A stretch of DNA of 29,600 bases from assembly GCA_927798505.1 (NCBI GenBank), contig CAKMNE010000001.1, positions 1 to 29,600 on the forward strand, read 5' to 3'. A model generated the notes under the pieces. It made no database searches. It was not told the DNA's origin and worked only from the letters and a program-made list of their open reading frames with translations. The stretch comes from an uncultured Bacteroidales bacterium (GTDB lineage Bacteria; Bacteroidota; Bacteroidia; Bacteroidales; UBA932). Positions 1-8,772 of this stretch are shown here, piece after piece; the first letter of the stretch is position 1, and each line of letters starts with the position of its first letter. A program made the translations under genes and the position numbers.

Positions 1-143
1 TAGCATGTGGAACATGCCAGGGTGAGTGCCCTTCAGGCGCTATTAAGGAAGGTGACGTTTATACAATTGATCCTGAGGTTTGCATCGACTGCGGAACCTG
101 CGCTGATGCTTGCCCTATGGGTGCAATCACTCCGGACGCCTAA
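1..143 (+). CDS. 2x[4Fe-4S] ferredoxin, 3' part (5' end outside window)
   Basis: An open frame enters from the left edge and ends at the TAA at 141-143, leaving 46 residues. They contain the end of one cluster motif (CGTCQGECP) and a complete second one (CIDCGTCADACPMGAI), so this is a small clostridial-type bacterial ferredoxin carrying two [4Fe-4S] clusters and acting as a soluble low-potential electron carrier. Such proteins are usually about 55-60 residues, so only about ten N-terminal residues, with the first cysteine of cluster I, should be missing. It is followed directly by a hairpin terminator and converges on the short LysR-type gene. Its redox partner cannot be inferred from this window. 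Confidence 0.93.
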   Translation, partial: ACGTCQGECPSGAIKEGDVYTIDPEVCIDCGTCADACPMGAITPDA

Positions 144-164
144 TCTTCAAGATAAAGACAAAAA

Positions 165-197
165 GCATACCGACTCCTGCAAAGGGGTCGGTTTCTC
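165..197. terminator. Bidirectional hairpin terminator between ferredoxin and lysR-like gene
   Basis: A 9-bp stem (169-177 pairing with 184-192, including one G-T pair) encloses a 6-base loop. On the plus strand it is followed by TTTCTC. On the minus strand a run of five T follows a few bases after the stem (complement of 160-164). It lies between the convergent stops of the ferredoxin and the short LysR-type gene, so it probably ends both transcripts. Confidence 0.65.
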
Positions 198-214
198 ATT
201 CCGGGGTCGCCCTG

Positions 215-577
215 CTATTCGAGGGTGATGTGAATGTCCCCCTCGTGTGACCAGACAAGGGCTTGCTTGTCCCCACCCAGTTTGAGTGTCAGAGGAGTAT
301 GAGAGTCGTCCGAAGACGGGATCAGGCCGAAAGCGGCATTTGCCGCCTCGTACCAGTGAAGGATCTGATGCGCATAGCTGCGGAATCTGTGACCCTCCGG
401 GGTAAGACTGACTTCCGCACGGCTGCGGGACACAAGTTTGGTGCCCATATGCTTTTCCAATTCGTTGATGTGCTGACTGACTGCCGGTTGGCTGACACCC
501 AACTTCCTTGCCGCCGCAGTAAAACTTCCGAGCTGGGCGACTGTCTCAAATACCTTTAGCCTGAAATCTTCAATCAT
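215..577 (-). CDS. Short LysR-type winged-helix DNA-binding protein (no effector domain)
   Basis: The 120-residue product starts with a clear LysR-family helix-turn-helix (residues 3-62: FETVAQLGSFTAAARKLGVS, then QPAVSQHINELE and the wing LTPEGHRF). It continues with the linker-helix region (about 63-85). Normal LysR regulators are about 300 residues with a periplasmic-binding-protein-like effector domain. Here only about 35 residues follow, ending in a short stretch that could form beta strands (LTLKLGG, GDIHITLE). No frameshift is obvious, the gene has its own promoter and it ends at a terminator, so it may be a genuine one-domain regulator (ModE-N-like) rather than a remnant. The target is unknown; the neighbours are a ferredoxin and pckA. 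Family assignment is firm; function is inference. Confidence 0.8.
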   Translation of the reverse strand: MIEDFRLKVFETVAQLGSFTAAARKLGVSQPAVSQHINELEKHMGTKLVSRSRAEVSLTPEGHRFRSYAHQILHWYEAANAAFGLIPSSDDSHTPLTLKLGGDKQALVWSHEGDIHITLE

Positions 578-597
578 ACTTATAATAATTGCTGTTG

Positions 598-627
598 CAA
601 ATTTAACAATTATACTTCAGCCGCAAA
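598..627 (-). promoter_or_regulatory. Promoter of the short LysR-type gene
   Basis: Read on the minus strand, a -7 box TAAATTTG (598-605) matches the Bacteroidetes consensus TAnnTTTG. It is preceded after 18 bases by TTTG (624-627), which fits the -33 element. Transcription would start roughly 10-15 bases before the ATG at 577. Assigned by pattern only. Confidence 0.5.
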
Positions 628-629
628 AC

Positions 630-659
630 AAAAAAACCGCCCGATGAGGGGCGGCTTTC
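630..659 (-). terminator. pckA: Rho-independent terminator of pckA
   Basis: A perfect GC-rich 6-bp stem (637-642 with 649-654, CCGCCC/GGGCGG) has a 6-base loop. On the minus strand it is followed by seven T (complement of 630-636). It sits 17 bases downstream of the pckA stop and is the strongest terminator in the window. Confidence 0.85.
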
Positions 660-676
660 TTATGTAAGGGCAAGTA

Positions 677-2281
677 TTACTCAGCCTTAGGGCCTGCGGC
701 AACAAGTGCCTTGCCGGCCTCATTGGTGGTGTACTTGGTGAAATTCTTCTGGAAGCGTGCTGCCAGATCCTTTGCCTTAACTTCCCACTCCTTAGGATCT
801 GCGTAGGTGTCGCGTGGATCGAGGATGGCAGGGTTTACGTTCGGAAGTGAGGTAGGAACCTCGAAGTCGAATATAGGAATCTTCTTGGTCTCAGCCTTGA
901 GGATTGAACCGTCAAGGATGGCGTCGATAATTCCGCGGGTGTCAGGAATAGAGATACGCTTTCCTGTTCCGTTCCAGCCTGTGTTCACCAGATAAGCCTT
1001 TGCACCGCTCTTCTGCATCTTCTTCACGAGCTCCTCAGCGTACTTTGTAGGGTGCAGCTCGAGGAAGGCCTGTCCGAAGCATGCGGAGAAGGTAGGAGTA
1101 GGCTCGGTGATACCGCGCTCGGTACCTGCAAGCTTTGCAGTAAATCCTGAGAGGAAATAGTACTGAGTCTGCTCTGGGGTAAGGATGGAAACCGGAGGAA
1201 GCACACCGAATGCATCAGCAGAAAGGAAAATCACATTCTTTGCGGCTGGTGCGGAGCTGCCCGGCTGGATGTTCTTGATATGGTCGATAGGGTAGGAAAC
1301 GCGGGTGTTCTCGGTAACGCTCTTGTCGTTGAAGTCAATCTTTCCGTTCTCGTCAACGGTGACGTTCTCGAGGAGGGCGTTGCGCTTGATGGCACCGTAG
1401 ATGTCAGGCTCGTGCTCCTTGCTCAGACCGATAACCTTGGCGTAGCATCCGCCTTCGAGGTTGAACACTCCCTCGTCGTCCCAGCCGTGCTCGTCGTCAC
1501 CGATAAGGCGGCGCTTAGGGTCGGTGGAAAGGGTGGTCTTGCCAGTTCCGGAAAGTCCGAAGAAGATAGCGGTGTTCTCACCGTTCATATCGCAGTTTGC
1601 AGAGCAGTGCATTGAAGCGATGCCCTGGAGAGGGAGGAAGTAGTTCTGCATTGAGAACATACCCTTCTTCATCTCACCGCCGTACCATGTGTTGATGATA
1701 ACCTGCTCGCGGGAAGTTGTGTTGAAGGCAACGCAGGTCTCGGAATTCAGTCCGAGTTCCTTGTAGTTCTCCACCTTTGCCTTTGAAGCATTGTAAATAA
1801 CGAAGTTAGGCTTGAAGTTGGCGAGCTCCTCCTCAGTAGGAAGGATGAACATGTTCTCAACGAAGTGAGCCTGCCAAGCCACCTCAACGATGAAACGTAC
1901 TGCAAGACGGGTTGCCTTGTTGGCACCGCAGAATGCGTCAACAACATAAAGATTCTTGCCTGAAAGCTCTTTCTGGGCAATTTCCTTTACAGAAGCCCAA
2001 ACAGACTCTGACATAGGGTGGTTGTCATTCTTGTAAGCATCAGAAGTCCACCATACTTTGTCGTGAGACTGTGCGTCGTCAACGATGTACTTGTCTTTAG
2101 GTGAACGGCCGGTGAAGATTCCGGTCATAACGTTTACTGCTCCCAGTTCAGTAACCTGACCTTTCTCATAACCTGTGAGGGCCGGGTTGATTTCTGCCTG
2201 ATAAAGCTCTTCGTAAGAAGGGTTGTGGGCAATTACGGTTGAACCGATGATACCGTACTGCTCGAGATTGATGTTAGCCAT
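677..2281 (-). CDS. pckA: Phosphoenolpyruvate carboxykinase (ATP)
   Basis: This cytosolic enzyme interconverts oxaloacetate + ATP with PEP + CO2 + ADP. In gut Bacteroidetes it is generally thought to run toward oxaloacetate, feeding the succinate/propionate branch. The 534 residues match the usual 530-540 of the ATP-dependent type. Visible landmarks are the substrate loop [10 protein letters not shown] (58-67), the metal and active-site region around K205/K206 and H225 ([12 protein letters not shown]), the P-loop GLSGTGKTT (242-250) and the kinase-2 region [20 protein letters not shown] (261-280). The ATG at 2281 gives the standard N-terminus ([11 protein letters not shown]). It is monocistronic, with its own terminator downstream and a divergent recQ upstream. 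No key residue is missing. Confidence 0.98.
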   Translation of the reverse strand: MANINLEQYGIIGSTVIAHNPSYEELYQAEINPALTGYEKGQVTELGAVNVMTGIFTGRSPKDKYIVDDAQSHDKVWWTSDAYKNDNHPMSESVWASVKEIAQKELSGKNLYVVDAFCGANKATRLAVRFIVEVAWQAHFVENMFILPTEEELANFKPNFVIYNASKAKVENYKELGLNSETCVAFNTTSREQVIINTWYGGEMKKGMFSMQNYFLPLQGIASMHCSANCDMNGENTAIFFGLSGTGKTTLSTDPKRRLIGDDEHGWDDEGVFNLEGGCYAKVIGLSKEHEPDIYGAIKRNALLENVTVDENGKIDFNDKSVTENTRVSYPIDHIKNIQPGSSAPAAKNVIFLSADAFGVLPPVSILTPEQTQYYFLSGFTAKLAGTERGITEPTPTFSACFGQAFLELHPTKYAEELVKKMQKSGAKAYLVNTGWNGTGKRISIPDTRGIIDAILDGSILKAETKKIPIFDFEVPTSLPNVNPAILDPRDTYADPKEWEVKAKDLAARFQKNFTKYTTNEAGKALVAAGPKAE

Positions 2282-2328
2282 ATTCTCTATGAATTGTGTT
2301 TAAAAATATATCCTTTTTCAAGGCATCG

Positions 2329-2363
2329 CAAAGATAGTGAAATTATGCGAGAAAAACCCCAAA
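2329..2363 (-). promoter_or_regulatory. pckA: Putative pckA promoter
   Basis: On the minus strand TATCTTTG (2329-2336) fits the TAnnTTTG -7 box. A TTTG (2360-2363) lies 23 bases further upstream, slightly longer than the usual spacing. The predicted leader would be about 40 bases. The box lies just inside the longest recQ reading frame but upstream of the preferred recQ start. Confidence 0.4.
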
Positions 2364-2372
2364 AAATTTCTG

Positions 2373-2380
2373 TATTTTTG
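2373..2380 (+). promoter_or_regulatory. Possible recQ -7 box
   Basis: TATTTTTG matches TAnnTTTG and ends 10 bases before the preferred recQ start, implying a very short leader. I see no convincing -33 element, and the sequence is part of an A/T-rich partial inverted repeat, so it may be fortuitous. Confidence 0.3.
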
Positions 2381-2390
2381 GGCAAAATCT

Positions 2391-4247
2391 ATGCCGTTAA
2401 GCGTACTTAAGAAATATTGGGGCTACGATAATTTTCGCCCCATGCAGGAACAGATAATCACAGCCGCTCTCCAGGGCCGTGACGTCCTCGCTCTGCTCCC
2501 TACCGGAGGAGGAAAGTCCATTTGCTTCCAGGTTCCGGCGATGATGATGGAGGGCCTTGCCCTTGTGGTAACTCCTCTGGTTGCCCTTATGAAGGACCAG
2601 GTCCAAAATCTGGAAGACAGGGGCATACGAGCCATTTCCATTCATTCCGGTATGACCAGGAGGGAAGTGGATACGGCTCTCAACAATGCGGCCTACGGAG
2701 ACTGCAAGTTCCTCTATGTCGCTCCGGAGCGTCTCGGCACCCAGTTGTTCCGCTCCTATCTCGACCTGCTGCCGATTTCCCTGCTGGTGGTGGACGAGGC
2801 GCACTGCATCTCCCAGTGGGGCTATGACTTCCGTCCCGATTATCTGCAGATAGGGCAGCTGCGCAAGCTCTTGGATGCGCCTGTAATAGCCCTTACCGCC
2901 ACGGCTACTCCTGCAGTGTGCGAAGACATCATGGACAAGCTCGCATTCAGGGAGCGCTATATGCTGAAATCCGGCTTCGAACGCCCGAACCTCAGCTATG
3001 TGGTGCGCGAATGCGCAGACAAAACCGGCCAGATGCTCTCCATCTGCAATTCCGTGCAGGGCAGCGGCATCATATACCTGCGCAACCGCAAGCGCTGCGA
3101 GGAGATGGCTGCGCTGCTGTCGGCAAACGGGGTGAGCTCGGACTTCTATCACGCCGGCCTTCCTTCTTTCACCCGCTCCTGCAAGCAGGAGGCATGGAAG
3201 AAGGGCGCAACCAGGGTTATGGTATGCACCAACGCCTTCGGCATGGGCATAGACAAGCCGGACGTGCGTTTTGTCATTCACCACGACCTTCCCGATTCGC
3301 CGGAGGCCTATTTCCAGGAAGCCGGACGCGCTGGAAGGGACGGGAAGCGCTCCTATGCCGTGCTGCTTTGGAACAGACGCGACATTGCCCGGCTGCATCA
3401 ACTCGAGGATCTTTCCTTTCCTTCTCTCGAATTCATAGAGGACATATATCAGAAGATACATATCTTCTACGGCATCCCGTACGAAACCGGTGAGGGCCGC
3501 GAACTCAAGTTTTCCATTGTGGACTTCTGCGGGCGCTTCGCACTGAACCGCGCCGCCGTCCATTATGCGATACGCTATCTGGCCCGAACATCCCACCTCG
3601 TTTATACCGAAGACGTGGACATCCCTACCAGGGTGATGATAGTGCCCCGCCGTCAGGAACTCTACGAAGTCGAGCTTCCGGATGCGCGAATGATCAAGGC
3701 TCTGGACTTCCTTATGCGCCGCTACTCGACCGTCTTCAACTGGCCCGTGCCTATAGAGGAGGACAGGATGGCTGCGGCTCTGGGCATCAATGTGCCTGCC
3801 CTCCATCAGCTGCTCTACAACATGGCCCGTGAGCACGTCATAAAATATATCCCTTGCGACAACAGCACCCTGCTGGCACTTCGCCACAACCGTCTGCGTC
3901 CGGGCAATCTGAATCTCGAGCCTGAGCGTTATACGGCGCTGCGCAGTGCCTCCGCGGGCAGGACAGCTGCCATGGAGCAATATGTCAGCGACAATCTCGA
4001 GTGCCGCTCAGTGTTCCTGCTCCGCTATTTCGGCCAGCAGCAGGCCGAGCCTTGCGGAACCTGCGATGTGTGCCGTAGCAAAGCGGCTGCCCAAAGGCAG
4101 CAGCGCGAGCGAGTACGCGTGCAACTGCGCGAGTGGATGGACAGTCACCCGGGATGGAAAGAAAAGGACCTGGCAGAATTCTGCGCAGATCCTTCGAACG
4201 AATTGCCTGAGGAGGCAATATCCATAGCCAGAGAAATGCTCAGCTAG
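2391..4247 (+). CDS. recQ: RecQ-family ATP-dependent DNA helicase
   Basis: This is a superfamily 2 3'-5' DNA helicase for recombination and fork repair. Taking the ATG at 2391 gives 618 residues and the typical RecQ start ([18 protein letters not shown]). An in-frame ATG 54 bases upstream adds an atypical lysine-rich stretch overlapping promoter-like sequence, so I did not use it. Motifs: Q-motif region 9-21, Walker [10 protein letters not shown] (35-43), DEAH box [19 protein letters not shown] (133-151), motif [10 protein letters not shown] (167-173), motif [12 protein letters not shown] (309-318). The zinc-binding cysteines C538, C555, C558 and C561 (CGTCDVC) lie far C-terminal, about 200 residues after the helicase core, not immediately after it as in E. 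coli RecQ. There is no clear HRDC domain. The stop overlaps that of the convergent M3 peptidase. Confidence 0.93.
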   Translation: MPLSVLKKYWGYDNFRPMQEQIITAALQGRDVLALLPTGGGKSICFQVPAMMMEGLALVVTPLVALMKDQVQNLEDRGIRAISIHSGMTRREVDTALNNAAYGDCKFLYVAPERLGTQLFRSYLDLLPISLLVVDEAHCISQWGYDFRPDYLQIGQLRKLLDAPVIALTATATPAVCEDIMDKLAFRERYMLKSGFERPNLSYVVRECADKTGQMLSICNSVQGSGIIYLRNRKRCEEMAALLSANGVSSDFYHAGLPSFTRSCKQEAWKKGATRVMVCTNAFGMGIDKPDVRFVIHHDLPDSPEAYFQEAGRAGRDGKRSYAVLLWNRRDIARLHQLEDLSFPSLEFIEDIYQKIHIFYGIPYETGEGRELKFSIVDFCGRFALNRAAVHYAIRYLARTSHLVYTEDVDIPTRVMIVPRRQELYEVELPDARMIKALDFLMRRYSTVFNWPVPIEEDRMAAALGINVPALHQLLYNMAREHVIKYIPCDNSTLLALRHNRLRPGNLNLEPERYTALRSASAGRTAAMEQYVSDNLECRSVFLLRYFGQQQAEPCGTCDVCRSKAAAQRQQRERVRVQLREWMDSHPGWKEKDLAEFCADPSNELPEEAISIAREMLS

Positions 4248-6322
4248 ATGCCGAGCTTGCGCAGCAGAGCGCTCACCTGAGGGTCGTGTCCGCGGAACTT
4301 GCGGTACATCTCGGCCTCATCTTCGCTTCCGCCCTTGCTCAGGATGTTTTCACGGAATGAGGCAGCGACCTCGCGGCTGAATATGCCCTTCTCCTTGAAG
4401 AGGGAGAACGCGTCGGCCTCCAGCACCTCGGACCACTTGTATGAATAGTAGCCGGCAGCATAGCCTCCGCTGAACAGATGGGTTATGGAAGTGGATATGG
4501 CTGTGCCCTCTACCGGCGGCAGCACTGCAAGACGGCTGAGTACCTCCTTCTCGAAAGTGAGGGTCGGCTCCTCAGTCATAGTGGTCTGTCCGTGCCAGGC
4601 CATATCCAGAATGCCGAAATTCAGCTGGCGCACCTGCAGATAGGCCGCATTGTAGTTGCGGGATGCCGCAATCTTGTCGATAAGCTCCGATGGAATGGTT
4701 TCGCCCGTTTTGTAGTGCTTTGCGAAGCTCTGCAGGAACTCCGGCTCATAGGCCCAGTTCTCCATAATCTGAGAAGGAAGCTCGACGAAGTCCCTTGAGA
4801 CATTGGTGCCGCACAGGCTCTCGTAGCGGCCCTCTGCGAGTATTCCGTGCAGGGAGTGCCCGAATTCGTGCAGGAAGGTCTCCAGTTCGTCCGGAGTAAG
4901 CAGGGAAGGGTCGCCGGCGGTCGGCTTGCTGAAATTGGTAACCAGGCTGATGAAAGGACGGTACTCAACCCCATCCACTATGGACTGGCCCCTGAACTCG
5001 GTCATCCACGCTCCGTTGCGCTTGGAAGCGCGAGGGAAGAAATCCACATAGAACAGGGCCATATGGCGGCCGCTGCTGTCCTTTACATCATATACCCTTA
5101 CGTCCTCGTGGTAGGCAGGGATGTCGTCCCGCAGCTCGAAGCTGAGTCCGTACAGCCTGGTGGCGAGTCCGAATACGGCATCAATGCAGTCGTCAAGGCT
5201 GAAATACGGCTTGAGCTCGGCATCGCTTACGGCATATTTTTCGTTCTTGAGCTTTTCGCTCCAGTAGCTGAAATCCCAGCTCTGAAGTTCTCCATCAAAG
5301 CCGTGGGCCGCTGCGTAGTCGCTGATTGCTTTCACCTCCTTCTTTGCTTTCGGAAGAGAAGCCTCGAGCAGTTCCTCAAGGAAGCCGTTCACCTGCTCCG
5401 GAGTCTTGAGCATTCTGGTCTCCAGGGCGTAGTCAGCATAACTCTCATAGCCGAGAAGCCGGGCTATCTGAAGGCGCAGGGAAACGATTTCCTTCACCAG
5501 GCCGGTGTTGTCCGACTCTGATCCTATGCCCCTTGAATTGTAGGCCACATACATTTGCCTGCGCAGTTCCCTGTCATCGCAGAAACGCATGAACGGTCCA
5601 TAGGATGGATATGAAAGGTCGTAGGTCCAACCCTGCTGACCGGCCTCCTCGGCCGTTTGTTTTCCCAAGTCTATGACATACTGCGGAAGGCCTGCGAGCT
5701 TGGCTTCGTCGGTAATGTTGAGCTTGAAGGCATTGGTGGCTGCAAGCACATTCCGGCCGAATTTCAGGGTCGCAAGGGAGAGCTGCTCGTTGAGGGCGGC
5801 ATACTGCTGCCTGTCCTCACCCTCAAGGTTGGCTCCGCCCCTGGTGAAGCCCTTGTAGGTCTTTTCGAGCAGTCTGAGCTGGTCTTTCTCCAGTCCAAGG
5901 GATTCCCTTTGCTCCCAAACCGCCTTGACCTTTGCGAAGAGTGCTTCGTTGAGGGAAACATACATCTCATATTCGTTCAGAAGGGGAGACACCTCCTCCG
6001 CAATCCGCTGCATCTGCTCGTCGGAATCAGCTTCGAGCACATTGAAGAAGATGTTGGACACGCGGTTGAGGGTTTTTCCGCTTCTCTCCATTGCTTCAAT
6101 GGTGTTCTCGAAGCTTGGAGCGTCGGTGTTTGCAACGATGGCGTCAATCTCGGCCTTTGCTTCCTCTATGCCCTGCCTGAAGGCCGGCATATAGTGTTCG
6201 TTGCGGATTTTGTCAAATTGGGGAGCTCCGTACGGGAGTGTCGACTCCTGGAGCAATGGGTTTGTTGTGTTGCACGATACCATAAGTAAAGTGGCTGCTG
6301 TTGCGATTGTTATGTGTTTCAT
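4244..6322 (-). CDS. M3-family oligopeptidase lipoprotein (Dcp/oligopeptidase A-like)
   Basis: This zinc metallopeptidase of family M3 should cut short peptides, as Dcp and PrlC do. The 692 residues are of family length. The catalytic motif HEFGH is at 485-489 and the third zinc ligand is E514 within [12 protein letters not shown]. Unlike cytosolic relatives it begins with a signal peptide ending in LLMVSC, a lipobox with Cys17, so it is predicted to be a lipoprotein of the periplasmic side or outer membrane, a form known in Bacteroidetes. It is the last gene of the tamB operon, its ATG overlapping the stop of the metallo-hydrolase gene (ATGA, 6319-6322). Its own stop shares CTAG with the convergent recQ stop. 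Whether it is a dipeptidyl carboxypeptidase or an endopeptidase cannot be told from sequence. Confidence 0.93.
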   Translation of the reverse strand: MKHITIATAATLLMVSCNTTNPLLQESTLPYGAPQFDKIRNEHYMPAFRQGIEEAKAEIDAIVANTDAPSFENTIEAMERSGKTLNRVSNIFFNVLEADSDEQMQRIAEEVSPLLNEYEMYVSLNEALFAKVKAVWEQRESLGLEKDQLRLLEKTYKGFTRGGANLEGEDRQQYAALNEQLSLATLKFGRNVLAATNAFKLNITDEAKLAGLPQYVIDLGKQTAEEAGQQGWTYDLSYPSYGPFMRFCDDRELRRQMYVAYNSRGIGSESDNTGLVKEIVSLRLQIARLLGYESYADYALETRMLKTPEQVNGFLEELLEASLPKAKKEVKAISDYAAAHGFDGELQSWDFSYWSEKLKNEKYAVSDAELKPYFSLDDCIDAVFGLATRLYGLSFELRDDIPAYHEDVRVYDVKDSSGRHMALFYVDFFPRASKRNGAWMTEFRGQSIVDGVEYRPFISLVTNFSKPTAGDPSLLTPDELETFLHEFGHSLHGILAEGRYESLCGTNVSRDFVELPSQIMENWAYEPEFLQSFAKHYKTGETIPSELIDKIAASRNYNAAYLQVRQLNFGILDMAWHGQTTMTEEPTLTFEKEVLSRLAVLPPVEGTAISTSITHLFSGGYAAGYYSYKWSEVLEADAFSLFKEKGIFSREVAASFRENILSKGGSEDEAEMYRKFRGHDPQVSALLRKLGI

Positions 6323-7182
6323 ATTTCAATAGTTAATCCGTCGTAAGCGGGATGCACGCCCTCGGGCAGTTCTGCATCGAAATCCCTGTATCCCGGGAGT
6401 GAGTGGGATATGTGGGTGATATATGACTGCTCCGCGCCCACCCTTTCAAAGAAGGCAAGGGCCTCGGGCAGGGAGAAATGCGAAAAGTGGGCCGTACGCT
6501 TGACGCAGTTGATGGTAACGGCCTTTACTCCGCGCAGTTTCTCGAAAGTCTCCTCTTCGATATTGTTCATATCCGTCAGATATGCCACATCCCCGAACCT
6601 GAAGCCGAGCACGGAGAGCAGTTTTTCCTTGTGGTGCCAGCCCTGCAGCGGAATGACCTCGAGAGGCGGGATGGTTTCCGCCTCTTCGGATGGCTCGCTG
6701 TGGTAGCCATTCCCGGATTCCCACACAAGGGTGGGCTCGCTCTGATTGGAGTGCACGAAGAAGTTGCGGGAGCCGTCGATGCGATTCATTTTCCACTCCG
6801 GAGAACCGGGGTAGCGCGGCTGCGCAAATGCGTAGCTGTACTCCTTTCGCAAGGCATTCTCCACATACTCTTCGCAGTATATGTTCATAGGCTTGCGTTC
6901 CATCAGATTGAAGGAACGAACCTCGTCCAGGCCTCCCGTGTGATCCTTGTGGTTGTGGGTCAGAAGTATGGCATCCAGGTGCCTGACCCCCGCTCGAAGC
7001 ATCTGCTGCCTGAAATCCGGACCACAGTCCACGCAGAGGGTTATTCCGCCCCGCTCAACCAGGACGCTGGAGCGCAGGCGTTTGTCCCTGGGGTCGTGGG
7101 AGCTGCACACCGGGCAGTCGCAACCTATGATTGGAACTCCCTGGGAGGTTCCGGTTCCAAGGAATGTCAGTTTGGTTTTCAT
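6319..7182 (-). CDS. PhnP-like metallo-beta-lactamase-fold hydrolase
   Basis: The 287-residue product belongs to the MBL-fold phosphodiesterase-type hydrolases. It starts MKTKLTFLGTGTSQGVP, has the metal motif THNHKDH (75-81), and later has the metal-bridging Asp region YLTDMNN and a C-terminal THISHSL. C21, C23 and C26 (CDCPVC) match the positions of the structural zinc site known in E. coli PhnP, which hydrolyses cyclic ribose phosphates in phosphonate breakdown. No phosphonate genes are visible here, so the substrate is uncertain; a small cyclic phosphate or nucleotide ester is the family-based guess. A variable stretch at about 145-175 lies between the conserved blocks. It is in the tamB operon, one base after mtaB and overlapping the M3 peptidase start. 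Confidence 0.88.
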   Translation of the reverse strand: MKTKLTFLGTGTSQGVPIIGCDCPVCSSHDPRDKRLRSSVLVERGGITLCVDCGPDFRQQMLRAGVRHLDAILLTHNHKDHTGGLDEVRSFNLMERKPMNIYCEEYVENALRKEYSYAFAQPRYPGSPEWKMNRIDGSRNFFVHSNQSEPTLVWESGNGYHSEPSEEAETIPPLEVIPLQGWHHKEKLLSVLGFRFGDVAYLTDMNNIEEETFEKLRGVKAVTINCVKRTAHFSHFSLPEALAFFERVGAEQSYITHISHSLPGYRDFDAELPEGVHPAYDGLTIEI

Positions 7183-7183
7183 C

Positions 7184-8419
7184 CTATAGTTCTATTTCCG
7201 CGATCTGTCCTACGAGGGCAGGGTCATATGGTCTTGTTACCTTTATATAATTACCAGAGTATCCGCTCATTGTGCCATTCTTTTCCTTGGATTCGAAAAG
7301 TACCTGCACCTTAGTGCCCTTCTGGGACGCTACGAACTCGTCGTGAAGCCGCCCGCACAGCCGCTCGAGTATGGCTACCCTTTCTTTCTTTACCTCTTCG
7401 CTGACCTGGCCGCCCATTGTGGCTGCAGGCGTTCCGGGTCTTCTGGAGTAAGGGAATACGTGAATGAAGGCAGGGCGCAGTTTTTCGAGGAAGGCTACGG
7501 TTTGCTCAAAGAGTTCGTCGCTTTCTCCCGGAAGCCCCACCATAACGTCTATTCCGATAAAGACACCATCTCCCAGTGCGTGGCGTATGCTGCGTATTTT
7601 CCCTTCAAAAAAGGCCGTGTCGTAGTGGCGGCCCATTGCGCTGAGCAGCTGGTCGCACCCGGTCTGCAGAGGGATGTGGAAATGCGGCTGGATTTTGGTC
7701 CCTCCTGCCATCCATTCTATGATTTCGTCGCTTAGCAGGTTTGGCTCAATGCTGGAAATGCGGTAGCGCTCTATGCCTTCCACCTCGTTCAGGGCTTTGA
7801 GCAGAGACAGAAAGCTTTCACCAGTGGTTTTGCCGAAGTCGCCGGTGTTGACACCGGTTATGACTATTTCCTTTATGCCTGTTCCGGCTATCTCCTTTGC
7901 CATACGCACGCATTCACAGATTGGAATGTTCCGGCTGTCGCCCCGGGCCAGCGGCACAGTGCAGTACAGGCAGTGGTTGTCGCATCCGTCCTGCACCTTC
8001 AGAAAAGCCCTTGTCCTCTCACCCGCGCCATATGCTCCGAAAATTGCGTTTTCGCACGGTGCGCTTTCTGCTTCCGGGATGCTTAGGGAGCGTAAGGTTT
8101 CGGGGACGACGCTGGCTTTTTCGTTGCAGCCGAATACTCTCCACACACCTTCTATGCCTTCGATTTCGGCACGCCTGAGCTGTGCAGAGCAACCTGTCAC
8201 CACTATTCTGGCTTCCGGATTGATGCGGTGCACCTTGCGGATAAGGTTCCTCGACTTTGAATCCGAGGTCGCCGTAACCGAACAGGTGTTGATGAGATAT
8301 ATGTCCGCCCCCTGCTGCCAGGGCACGACCTCCAGTCCGGCATTCTCGAAGCCGCGCTGATAAGTCGAAGTCTCGGCATAATTAAGCTTGCAGCCCAATG
8401 TCAGAAATGCTATTTTCAT
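7184..8419 (-). CDS. mtaB: tRNA t6A37 methylthiotransferase MtaB
   Basis: This radical-SAM methylthiotransferase converts N6-threonylcarbamoyladenosine at tRNA position 37 to its 2-methylthio form (ms2t6A), which tunes decoding of ANN codons. The 411 residues show the three-domain layout: an N-terminal UPF0004 domain with cluster cysteines C10, C46 and C77 (TLGCKLN, NTCSV, TGCSAQ), the radical-SAM motif CDNHCLYC (C146, C150, C153), and a C-terminal TRAM domain (about 345-411). The start TLGCKLNYAET favours MtaB over MiaB or RimO. The start ATG overlaps the folB stop (8416-8419). The t6A synthase gene tsaD lies a few kilobases away on the other strand. Confidence 0.95.
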   Translation of the reverse strand: MKIAFLTLGCKLNYAETSTYQRGFENAGLEVVPWQQGADIYLINTCSVTATSDSKSRNLIRKVHRINPEARIVVTGCSAQLRRAEIEGIEGVWRVFGCNEKASVVPETLRSLSIPEAESAPCENAIFGAYGAGERTRAFLKVQDGCDNHCLYCTVPLARGDSRNIPICECVRMAKEIAGTGIKEIVITGVNTGDFGKTTGESFLSLLKALNEVEGIERYRISSIEPNLLSDEIIEWMAGGTKIQPHFHIPLQTGCDQLLSAMGRHYDTAFFEGKIRSIRHALGDGVFIGIDVMVGLPGESDELFEQTVAFLEKLRPAFIHVFPYSRRPGTPAATMGGQVSEEVKKERVAILERLCGRLHDEFVASQKGTKVQVLFESKEKNGTMSGYSGNYIKVTRPYDPALVGQIAEIEL

Positions 8420-8772
8420 CCTATCAGTGTAATCGAAGCTCCCTCACATTCTCCGCCGAGCGGAGGAGCAAGCTTGGTCAGTTTAACGGTAAATGGCGGA
8501 AGTTCGGGGAAAGCGGTTCTAATCGAAACAACAATCCTGCCCGCAACATTTTCTATCAAATTGGACGGAATGGCCATCTGTTCCCGCACCAGGGCATAGA
8601 CCCTGCTGTAGTCTAGGGTATGCCCGAGTTCATCGCTACGGGAAGCCGCTTCCACATCCAGCCTAACGCTGAAATCCACAAGGTATTCTCCGCCATCCAC
8701 ACGCTCCTGAGGCAGGCAGCCGTGGAAAGCGTGGAATCGCATTCCCTTAAGTTCCAGAAGTCCCTCCATCAT
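8416..8772 (-). CDS. folB: Dihydroneopterin aldolase
   Basis: FolB cleaves 7,8-dihydroneopterin to 6-hydroxymethyl-dihydropterin and glycolaldehyde in folate synthesis. I chose the ATG at 8772, giving 118 residues, which is the family length. The frame is open 19 codons further upstream, but that part overlaps the preceding gene and does not look like FolB. Conserved features are LELKGMRFHAFHGCLPQER (7-25, with the active-site Glu), a TLDYSRVY segment (52-59) and the catalytic Lys in VKLTK (K100). The start overlaps the upstream methyltransferase stop by ATGA (8769-8772) and the stop overlaps the mtaB start, so translation is probably coupled on both sides. No other folate genes are nearby. 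Confidence 0.93.
   Translation of the reverse strand: MMEGLLELKGMRFHAFHGCLPQERVDGGEYLVDFSVRLDVEAASRSDELGHTLDYSRVYALVREQMAIPSNLIENVAGRIVVSIRTAFPELPPFTVKLTKLAPPLGGECEGASITLIG

Noticed and set aside
2337..2390. Upstream ATG extending RecQ by 18 residues
   Set aside because: The extension is unlike RecQ N-termini and overlaps the promoter-like TATTTTTG; the ATG at 2391 gives the canonical start.
2397..3980. 527-codon open frame antisense to recQ
   Set aside because: It lies wholly opposite a gene with complete helicase motifs; its translation is Ala/His/Arg/Val-rich without any recognisable domain, as expected for a GC-rich shadow frame.
4847..6289. Plus-strand frames of 224 and 210 codons opposite the M3 peptidase
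   Set aside because: They mirror a complete, conserved peptidase gene and have no family features or promoter of their own.
6478..7314. 278-codon plus-strand frame opposite the MBL hydrolase
   Set aside because: It spans the junction of two well-supported minus-strand genes and lacks any domain signature.
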